Assembly: GCA_034434895.1 (NCBI GenBank) | Contig: DAOTYI010000188.1 | Coordinates: forward strand, 1-31,579 | Direction of reading: 5' to 3' | DNA from: DAOTXL01 sp034434895 | GTDB lineage: Bacteria; Chloroflexota; Anaerolineae; JAAYZQ01 | Length of the DNA: 31,579 bases | Shown here: piece by piece, positions 20,609 through 26,985 of the stretch | Position numbering within the stretch: the first letter of the stretch is position 1 | How the letters are laid out: each line of letters opens with the position of its first letter | The notes under the pieces: model-generated | What the model was told of the DNA's origin: nothing | What the model saw: only the letters and a program-made list of their open reading frames with translations | Databases searched by the model: none | Program-made: the position numbers and the translations under genes

Positions 20609-23551
20609 TCATGGCCGGCGGCCGATGGAAATCGGTGTGTCGAGGAGGAGGCGGTCACCCAGGCGGAGGTTGGTCACCGGGTCGTAGAGGCCGACGGCCA
20701 GGCGGTACTGACCATCCGGCAGGTCGGGACGCAGGGCCAGGCGGTGGGTGTCGGTCAGATACTCGCCCGGCAGCCAGCCCAGGGTGGGGAACCGGCCCTC
20801 ACCGGGCGGTCCGTCATGTTGGGCCACAATCTCCCCGCCGGCGTCGAGCAGGTGGACAAAGGTGTAATAGTTGCGGTCAGGTGTCGCCAGGGCGTGCCAG
20901 TGCAGGGTCAGGGAGAGGGGGGATTGGGGATCGGCCAGGGGGGATTGCCGGTCGTAGCCGATCAGCTCTACACTGTCGCCGAACCGGGCCACCTGAATCT
21001 GTTGCGGCGTCGTCGGCTCAAAGCGATGGTCGCGGCCATGCACCTCAACCTCCCCCACTTCCACCAGTTCCCGCCCCTGCTTCCATTCGAGCGGGCGGCC
21101 ATCGGCGGCACGGACCAGGCTCAATACCAGGCGGTAATGCCCCGGTGGGACCGTCGCCGGGATGGGCAGGGCGTGGGGATCGCGCACCAGTTCGCCGGCC
21201 TTCCACCACGCCGTGGGATAGGTGCCCTCCACCGGCTTTTCGGTCCGTTCGGCCAGGACCTGATCGCCGGCCACCAGTTGCAGCCGGGGCAGGAAATCTT
21301 CGCCGGGATCGGCCAGCGCCTGCCAGAAGAGGTCCACCTGCACCGCCTGGCCGGGATACAGGTCGGACGGGTCGCTGTGATAGCCGGACAGCCGCAGCCT
21401 GTCGCCGAACTGGACCGGGCGTTGCTGCTGGAGAGGCAGCGCCTCCACGGGCGGGGGGGTCCGGGGCCGGACGATGCGCACACGGCCCAGCGTCACCTCG
21501 CCGCCCCCCCCGCCGGCGAACGCCACCGGCAACACGGCCACATCCCGGCTGCGGTAGACGCGCAGGGTGAGGCGGTATTCCCCCGGCGGCGTCCCGGCGG
21601 GCACCTGCAGGCCATGACGGTCCAGGCGTGGTTCGCCGACCGGCCAGGTGGTGAAGGGTGCCAGGCCGCTGCCGGGCGGGGTGTCGCGCTGTGCCCAGAC
21701 ATAGCCGGTCGGGCCGACCAGCCGCAGGCCGAGGGTATAATCGTCGGGGGGTTGACCGGAAAGTTGCCAGGTCAGATCGGCCACCACCACCCCCCAGCCG
21801 GCTTCCACAGGACCGGGAGACAGAGCGGCGCCCTTCAGCGTCAGCCAGTCGCCAAAGAGGGCGGTCACCGGCTGGCTCACCGGCCGGCCCGTAGCAAAGA
21901 AGGAGAGCCGCGTATTCCTGCCGTGCCACTCGCTCAAGGTCGGATAGGCGTGCTCGACCAGATAGGCCTCGATCGGCTCCTCCAACACGCGGCCCATAGC
22001 CTGGTGGGCCGGGAACCACAACCGTCCATGCTCCGCCAGCAGCGCATCCAGATCGGCGGCCAGCCGCGCCGGGTCGTCGGCCCAGAGCTGGCGCTCGCGG
22101 GGCAACACCTGGCGGGGCGTCAGGAACAGGGCAGGCCGGATGTCGGCCGGGAGGTACGACTCAAAGTAGCCAATCTGCCAGGGATGGACGCAGACGATGG
22201 CGTCGGTGGGCAGGCCCAGAGCGCGGATGCGGGCGGCAACCGGGCGGTAGTCATCGGCGGGATAGCGCGGCACGGTGTAGAAGAAGAGCAGGGACAGGAG
22301 GGCCAGCCCCCCCCACCCGACGAGAGACAGGAGGGCAAGGGAGCGGCGGGTGCGCCACAGGGCCGACAACGCCTCGGTCAAGAGGAGCAGGAAGACAGGC
22401 AGGGCCAGAAGCAGCAGCCGTTCACTGCGGGGTGGGTTGAAGGGAAAGGCCAGATTGACCAGATAGCCGCCGAGCAAGAGGAAAGAAACAAGGAACAGGG
22501 AGCAAGGGGCAGGGAGCAGGGAGCAAGAGGCAGGGAGCAGGGAGCAAGGGGCAGGGAGCAGGGGGCAAGTTCTGGAGGATGGCCTTCGCCGGGCGGTGAA
22601 TTGCTCGCTGCTAGCTTTGCGGTAAACGGCGAGGCGGGAGCATAAAAGGGCCAGAACAAGGAAGGGGAGAGGCAACAGCCCCAACCACCACCACCCGGCC
22701 AGCGGGCCTTCGGCGTGGCCCCAGGTCAAGGCGGCAAGGTGGCGGCTCAGATAGGGGAACAAACCCAGGGGCAGGTCCTGTTCAACACCGACCTTGAAGC
22801 GCACATAGGTCAGAAGCCTGTCGCCGGCATACCACAGCCAGGGCAGGTAGAGAAGCAGCACAACAGCCTGAGCGCCCAGCCAGGGGAGAAGCCCCCTCCT
22901 CCCCATCCTCCCCTGACGAATTGCATCCTTCGTTCCCGGTCCTTCCGGCAGACTGGCAGGTGGCCGCTGACCGGCAGGGGAGAAGCCATGAAAAAGCACG
23001 ATCAGGTTGAGCGCCAGCAGCAGAAGGGCGGCATAATACTGCGTATACAGCGCCGCCGTCGCCGCCAGGACATACCCCACCAGGGGCCAATCTCTGACAT
23101 CCCCTATCCATGTCAGAGCAAAATAGAACGCCGCCACCCCCAACAGCGTCACCAGGCCGTACATTCGCACTTCCTGGGAGTAGTAGATGTGAAAGGGTGA
23201 CAGGGCCAGCAGGAAAGCCGCCAGCACTCCCCCCTTTTCGCCCAACAGCCGCCGCCCGGTCAGGTACAGGAGCGGAATGGTGGCCGTGCCGACGAGCACC
23301 GACAACAGCCGCACCGCCACGTCGCCCGAACCAAACAGGCCGATCCACAGATGGAGCAGCAGGTAGTAAAAAGGAGGGTGAATGTCTACCGCGGTCAGCC
23401 GCAGCATGGTGGGCAGGTCCGCCGTGGCAAAATAGAGGCTCCAGCCCTCGTCCCACCACAGCGGCTGGAAAGTGAGGCGGAGCAGACGCAGGGCCAGAGC
23501 GACCAGGACCAGCCCTCCCAGGACAGACCAGCGCTTCTTCAGGGCAACCAC
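20609..23551 (-). CDS. Large GT-C membrane glycosyltransferase with three tandem C-terminal beta domains
   Basis: About 980 aa. The N-terminal GT-C core (to about residue 440) has the catalytic Asp34-Glu35 in LWWDEGWSLY, DIHPPFYYLLLHLW (from 56) and FHIYYSQEVRMYGLVTLLG. A 3x21-bp tandem repeat adds a Leu/Pro/Cys segment at about 330-352. A soluble region with PPDDYTLGLRL and related segments then holds three copies of the beta domain found at the ends of the genes at 10326 and 12434: about 560-690, 705-830 (LRLSGYHSDPSD) and 848-980 (VELIGYDRQSP, LTLHWHALATPDRNYYTFVHLL). I set the start at GTG 23549-23551, overlapping the HAD stop by 13 bp, because an upstream TTG frame is only the HAD gene's shadow. 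Substrates are unknown. Confidence 0.88.
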   Translation of the reverse strand: MVALKKRWSVLGGLVLVALALRLLRLTFQPLWWDEGWSLYFATADLPTMLRLTAVDIHPPFYYLLLHLWIGLFGSGDVAVRLLSVLVGTATIPLLYLTGRRLLGEKGGVLAAFLLALSPFHIYYSQEVRMYGLVTLLGVAAFYFALTWIGDVRDWPLVGYVLAATAALYTQYYAALLLLALNLIVLFHGFSPAGQRPPASLPEGPGTKDAIRQGRMGRRGLLPWLGAQAVVLLLYLPWLWYAGDRLLTYVRFKVGVEQDLPLGLFPYLSRHLAALTWGHAEGPLAGWWWLGLLPLPFLVLALLCSRLAVYRKASSEQFTARRRPSSRTCPLLPAPCSLLPASCSLLPAPCSLFLVSFLLLGGYLVNLAFPFNPPRSERLLLLALPVFLLLLTEALSALWRTRRSLALLSLVGWGGLALLSLLFFYTVPRYPADDYRPVAARIRALGLPTDAIVCVHPWQIGYFESYLPADIRPALFLTPRQVLPRERQLWADDPARLAADLDALLAEHGRLWFPAHQAMGRVLEEPIEAYLVEHAYPTLSEWHGRNTRLSFFATGRPVSQPVTALFGDWLTLKGAALSPGPVEAGWGVVVADLTWQLSGQPPDDYTLGLRLVGPTGYVWAQRDTPPGSGLAPFTTWPVGEPRLDRHGLQVPAGTPPGEYRLTLRVYRSRDVAVLPVAFAGGGGGEVTLGRVRIVRPRTPPPVEALPLQQQRPVQFGDRLRLSGYHSDPSDLYPGQAVQVDLFWQALADPGEDFLPRLQLVAGDQVLAERTEKPVEGTYPTAWWKAGELVRDPHALPIPATVPPGHYRLVLSLVRAADGRPLEWKQGRELVEVGEVEVHGRDHRFEPTTPQQIQVARFGDSVELIGYDRQSPLADPQSPLSLTLHWHALATPDRNYYTFVHLLDAGGEIVAQHDGPPGEGRFPTLGWLPGEYLTDTHRLALRPDLPDGQYRLAVGLYDPVTNLRLGDRLLLDTPISIGRRP
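22498..22560. repeat. Three 21-bp tandem repeats inside the GT-C gene
   Basis: Three consecutive units at 22498-22518, 22519-22539 and 22540-22560, each made of 7-nt subunits GGGAGCA-AGGGGCA-GGGAGCA on the plus strand (one base differs in the middle unit). On the coding strand they read as repeated LLPAPCS, in frame. The length is a multiple of three, so copy-number change would not break the protein. Confidence 0.9.
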
Positions 23552-24243
23552 GCCAGCAGGTCCTCGATCTGTTCCAGCACGCAACAATCGGCCTCAGGAA
23601 AAAGGTGCCGTGGGTCGAGCAGGACCGGGATCAGACCGGCATTGCGGGCACCGACCACATCGGCCCAGTAGTTGTCACCGACATAGGCCGTCTGTTCGGC
23701 ATTCGCCCCCAACCGTTCCAACGCCACGGAAAAGATGCCGGGGTCCGGCTTGCGGACCCCCACCTCGCCGGAGGTCAGGACCAGGTCGAAATAGGGCTCC
23801 AGCTCCATCTGCTCCAGAAGCTGGTGGAACCGTTCCACCCCGTCGCGGTTGGTGATCAGCCCCAGGTGGTAGCCTCGGAGGCGCAGTTCGGCCAGTGTGT
23901 GGCAGCCGGCAGGGGGGCACTGATAGACCATCTCAATCGCGGCAAAACGGGCCATCAGCTCCTCAGTCAGGCGATCCAGGTCCCCCTGAATGCCCAACGC
24001 TGCCAGCAGATGCCGATTCAAGTGCCTCCAGAACTCGTCGGAGGAGAGGCCTCTGATCTGCTCAAGGAGAGTCGGGGCCACAAAGTACTCGTGGCGGGCG
24101 CGGCGACCCCGGCGCTCGGCTTCGGCCCCAAGCGGCTGGCCGATGTCGGCGCAAAAGGCACGGATCACCTCAAAGCTATCCGGTTGATGAAAGACCAGCG
24201 TACCGTCAAAATCGAACAGCACGGTTTGAACGATGGGGTTCAT
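23539..24243 (-). CDS. HAD-superfamily hydrolase (phosphatase-like)
   Basis: A 234-aa haloacid-dehalogenase-fold enzyme. Motif I is LFDFDGTLV (9-17; nucleophile Asp11, acid/base Asp13), motif II is GLITNRDG, motif III is the Lys in RKPDPGIF, and motif IV is YVGDNYWADVVGA. A helical cap (about 20-100) places it in subfamily I with phosphoglycolate- or pyrophosphatase-like enzymes. The ATG at 24241-24243 has GCGGAG 3 bp upstream. A frame extending to 24336 would cross its own promoter and is rejected. The promoter is at 24293-24321. The downstream glycosyltransferase start overlaps this stop by 13 bp, so both form one operon. The substrate cannot be predicted. Confidence 0.92.
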   Translation of the reverse strand: MNPIVQTVLFDFDGTLVFHQPDSFEVIRAFCADIGQPLGAEAERRGRRARHEYFVAPTLLEQIRGLSSDEFWRHLNRHLLAALGIQGDLDRLTEELMARFAAIEMVYQCPPAGCHTLAELRLRGYHLGLITNRDGVERFHQLLEQMELEPYFDLVLTSGEVGVRKPDPGIFSVALERLGANAEQTAYVGDNYWADVVGARNAGLIPVLLDPRHLFPEADCCVLEQIEDLLAWLP

Positions 24244-24292
24244 GGCTCCGCAAACGCACCTGTTCACTCCGTAGCACAGACTTGGCCTGGCC

Positions 24293-24321
24293 AGTATAGC
24301 ACCGGCTTTGAGCGATGTCAA
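24293..24321 (-). promoter_or_regulatory. Promoter of the HAD / GT-C operon
   Basis: Minus strand: -35 TTGACA (24321-24316), 17-bp spacer, -10 TATACT (24298-24293). Transcription should begin near 24286, with a leader of about 43 nt. It is back to back with the TetR promoter. Confidence 0.85.
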
Positions 24322-24323
24322 AA

Positions 24324-24343
24324 GCGGCCCGGTCACAGGCCGC
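24324..24343. promoter_or_regulatory. Inverted repeat between the divergent HAD and TetR promoters
   Basis: GCGGCC-N8-GGCCGC, with CGGTCACA between the arms. It is centred in the 29-bp gap between the two -35 boxes. It resembles the CACAG-type hairpins elsewhere but its loop is longer. It could be a shared regulator site or just another dispersed hairpin. Confidence 0.5.
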
Positions 24344-24350
24344 CGTGGAT

Positions 24351-24379
24351 TTGACAGGCGGCGCTATCCTGAGTAAAAT
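24351..24379 (+). promoter_or_regulatory. Promoter of the TetR / ABC exporter operon
   Basis: -35 TTGACA (24351-24356), 17-bp spacer, -10 TAAAAT (24374-24379). The inferred start near 24386 falls inside the palindrome 24381-24408. Confidence 0.85.
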
Positions 24380-24380
24380 G

Positions 24381-24408
24381 TGACTCTGGTCATATTTGTC
24401 CAGGGTCA
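24381..24408. promoter_or_regulatory. Palindromic operator candidate for the TetR regulator
   Basis: Outer arms TGACTCTGG (24381-24389) and CCAGGGTCA (24400-24408) are inverse complements at 8 of 9 positions, around a partly symmetric 10-bp centre. The 28-bp site starts 2 bp after the -10 box and covers the transcription start and early leader, ending 20 bp before the chosen ATG. This placement is typical for autorepression by a TetR-family dimer. Confidence 0.7.
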
Positions 24409-24428
24409 TGACTTTGGTGGAGGCGAGG

Positions 24429-25049
24429 ATGGAGGCGGCGCTGTCCCGCCGGGAACGAAAAAAAATGGAAACGCGCCAGGCCCTGATCGAGGCGGCAGCC
24501 GATCTGTTCCACGAGAAAGGGTACGAGGCGACGACGGTGGAAGAGATCACCGAGCGGGCCGATGTCGCCAAGGGGACTTTTTTCAACTATTTCCCGTCGA
24601 AAGAGGCGTTGCTGAGCGAACTGGCCGTGTGGGAGGCCGAGCAGTTGCGAGCGGCCCTGGATGTGGAGCGAGGAGCACCGGCCAGCCCGGTGGCCCGCCT
24701 CAAACTGCTGCTACGCCTGATGTACGAGCATGCAGCCCGGAACCTTGAGCTGTCGCGCCGGGCCTTTGCTGCCCGACTGTGCCAGCCCTCGCCTCCCCCC
24801 TCTCCCCAGGCCAGACGCCAGTTCCTCAGCCTGTTCAGCGACCTGGTGAACGAGGCCAAAGCCTGCGGGGAGATCCGGACCGATGTGGACACCGGGCTGG
24901 TCAGCGATCTGCTGCCTCTGTTCTTTTTCCATCAGATGCGGATCTGCGGCCGGGGCGAGCAGGTTCCACCCTCGCCAGAACGCCTGGAGCAGCTTGTTGA
25001 CCTGTTGCTGGACGGCCTGGCCGGGCCGAACTGGCATAGAAGCCGATAG
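24429..25049 (+). CDS. TetR/AcrR-family transcriptional regulator
   Basis: A 206-aa regulator. The N-terminal TetR DNA-binding domain reads RRERKKMETRQALIEAAADLFHEKGYEATTVEEITERADVAKGTFFNYFPSKEALLSEL in consecutive segments (about residues 7-64), with the helix-turn-helix at about 36-55. The C-terminal ligand domain is helical and shows AARNLELSRRAFAARL and LLPLFFFHQMRICGRG. I chose the ATG at 24429 because GGAGG lies 5 bp upstream; an in-frame TTG (24396) and ATG (24408) fall inside the operator palindrome. The ABC exporter starts 27 bp after the stop, so this is most likely a drug- or metabolite-responsive repressor of its own operon. The ligand is unknown. Confidence 0.93.
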   Translation: MEAALSRRERKKMETRQALIEAAADLFHEKGYEATTVEEITERADVAKGTFFNYFPSKEALLSELAVWEAEQLRAALDVERGAPASPVARLKLLLRLMYEHAARNLELSRRAFAARLCQPSPPPSPQARRQFLSLFSDLVNEAKACGEIRTDVDTGLVSDLLPLFFFHQMRICGRGEQVPPSPERLEQLVDLLLDGLAGPNWHRSR

Positions 25050-25076
25050 ATCGCCTTCCTTCTGGAGGAGGACCAT

Positions 25077-26957
25077 TTGCAAGCACAAACGATCCCTTCT
25101 GTAAGCCGTCCCCCGCGCCTGGCGGGGATCGGCCGCGCTATCCGCTACCTGGGGCATTACAAAGGGCTGACGGCTCTGGCCTACAGCTTTCTGTTCGTGG
25201 CCACGGCGGCGCAGTTGATGGTGCCGCAGCTGGTCCAGCGCATCATTGACGCCGTGACCAACGGCTTTATCGCCAGGCAGATCGCCCAGGCGCCGCTCGC
25301 CTTTCAGGCGTTGGCCCTGCAACGGCTGGGCTGGACCGCCGCGCAACTGGCCCGCTACCAGACAGGTGCCGAATCGCTCCTGATCTCGACCGGGTTGCTG
25401 ATCGTGGCCCTGGCCGCCGGCCGCGCCCTGTTTGCCTTTGCCCAGACCTACAACGCCGAGCGGGTGTCGCAGAGCGTGGCCTTTGACCTCCGCAACGAAC
25501 TGTTTGCCAAAATCCAGCGCCTGTCGTTCAGCTATCACGACCGCAACCAGACCGGCCAGCTCATGATCCGGGCCACCGATGATGTGGAAAAGGTGCGGAT
25601 GTTTATCGCTCAGGGGCTGTTGATGACGGTCCAGGCGCTGGTGGTCCTGATCGCGGCCCTGATCATCCTGTTCATGACCAACGCCCAATTGATGCTCACC
25701 CTCCTGCCGGTGCTGCCCCTGGCCATGGCCCTGTTCCTGATCTTTGGGCGGCTGACCCAGCCGATGTTCATCAAGGTCCAGCAAAAGCTGTCGCGGCTCA
25801 ACACCCTCTTGCAGGAGAACCTGACCGGCATCAAAGTGGTCAAGGCGTTTGTGCGCGAGCCGCAGGAACAGGCCCGCTTCGAGGCCTCGGCAGAGGAGCT
25901 GATGCAGCAGCAGATTCAGGTCACCCGCCTCTTTTCCTTCCTGTTCCCGGTCGTCTTTTTGTTGATGAACGTCGGACAGGTGCTGATCCTCTACTTCGGC
26001 GGCAGACAGATCATCTACGGCAGCATGACCCTGGGCCAGTGGCAAAAGTTCAGCCTGTACCTGATGTTCGTGTTCTTCCCGCTGGGCATGCTGGGCATGA
26101 TCATCAACCAGATGGCTCAGGCTGGAGCCTCGGCGCAGCGCATCTTTGAGATCCTGGATGCCCAGAGCGAGGTGCAGGACAAGCCGGATGCGGTGGAGCT
26201 GCCGCCGGTGACGGGCCACGTGGTCTTTGAGGATGTCACCTTCCGCTATTTTGGCAGCGGTGAGCCGGTGCTCAAGGGGGTGAGTTTTGAGGCGCTGCCC
26301 GGCCAGACCATTGCCCTGCTGGGGGCGACCGGCAGTGGCAAGAGCACTATCATCAACCTCATCCCGCGCTTTTACGATGTCACCTCCGGCGCGGTCAGGA
26401 TTGACGGCTATGACGTGCGCGACGTTTCTCTGGATTCACTGCGGGCGCAGATCGGCATCGTGCTCCAGGACACGACCCTGTTCAGCGGCACAATCCGGGA
26501 TAACATCGCCTTTGGCCGGCCCGAGGCGAGCCTGGACGAGGTGATCGCGGCGGCCCAGGCGGCGGCGGCCCATGACTTTATCATGAGCTTCCCCGACGGT
26601 TACGATACGGTCGTGGGGGAACGGGGCACCACCCTCAGCGGGGGGCAGAAGCAGCGGATCGCCATCGCCCGGGCGCTCCTGATGGACCCGCGCATCCTGA
26701 TCCTGGACGATTCGACCAGCAGTGTGGACCTGGCCACCGAGGTTCAAATCCAGCAGGCGCTGACCAGGCTGATGAAGGGGCGGACCAGTTTCGTCATCGC
26801 CCAACGCATCAGCACGGTGCGCAACGCCGACCTGATCCTGGTCCTGGACAAGGGCCGGATTGCTGCCCAGGGCACACACCGGGAGTTGATGGAAAACAGT
26901 CCCATCTATGCCGAAATCTATTCGTCGCAGTTGATCGAGGACGCAGTGCTGGCCTGA
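25077..26957 (+). CDS. ABC exporter half-transporter, degenerate ATPase subunit of a heterodimer
   Basis: A 626-aa fusion of a six-helix exporter domain and an ATPase domain. Start is TTG at 25077 with GGAGGAG 6 bp ahead, coupled to tetR. ATPase motifs: Walker A LLGATGSGKSTI (about 414-425), Q-loop GIVLQDTTLF (about 461), intact signature TTLSGGQKQR (about 519), Walker B ILILDDSTSSVD (about 541-552) and FVIAQRISTV (about 574). The catalytic Glu after Walker B is Asp and the switch His is Gln. In heterodimeric exporters of the TM287/288, BmrCD type, one subunit carries exactly such a degenerate site. The membrane domain has SFSYHDRNQTGQLMIRATDDVEKVR coupling-helix sequence. Predicted to pump lipophilic compounds outward. 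Confidence 0.95.
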   Translation: MQAQTIPSVSRPPRLAGIGRAIRYLGHYKGLTALAYSFLFVATAAQLMVPQLVQRIIDAVTNGFIARQIAQAPLAFQALALQRLGWTAAQLARYQTGAESLLISTGLLIVALAAGRALFAFAQTYNAERVSQSVAFDLRNELFAKIQRLSFSYHDRNQTGQLMIRATDDVEKVRMFIAQGLLMTVQALVVLIAALIILFMTNAQLMLTLLPVLPLAMALFLIFGRLTQPMFIKVQQKLSRLNTLLQENLTGIKVVKAFVREPQEQARFEASAEELMQQQIQVTRLFSFLFPVVFLLMNVGQVLILYFGGRQIIYGSMTLGQWQKFSLYLMFVFFPLGMLGMIINQMAQAGASAQRIFEILDAQSEVQDKPDAVELPPVTGHVVFEDVTFRYFGSGEPVLKGVSFEALPGQTIALLGATGSGKSTIINLIPRFYDVTSGAVRIDGYDVRDVSLDSLRAQIGIVLQDTTLFSGTIRDNIAFGRPEASLDEVIAAAQAAAAHDFIMSFPDGYDTVVGERGTTLSGGQKQRIAIARALLMDPRILILDDSTSSVDLATEVQIQQALTRLMKGRTSFVIAQRISTVRNADLILVLDKGRIAAQGTHRELMENSPIYAEIYSSQLIEDAVLA

Positions 26958-26985
26958 GCACTGCCCAAACGGAGGAGAGACCATC

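Noticed and set aside
24711..26219. 502-aa open frame antisense to TetR and the first ABC gene
   Set aside because: Crosses two clear genes, Gln/Leu/His-biased, no domain.
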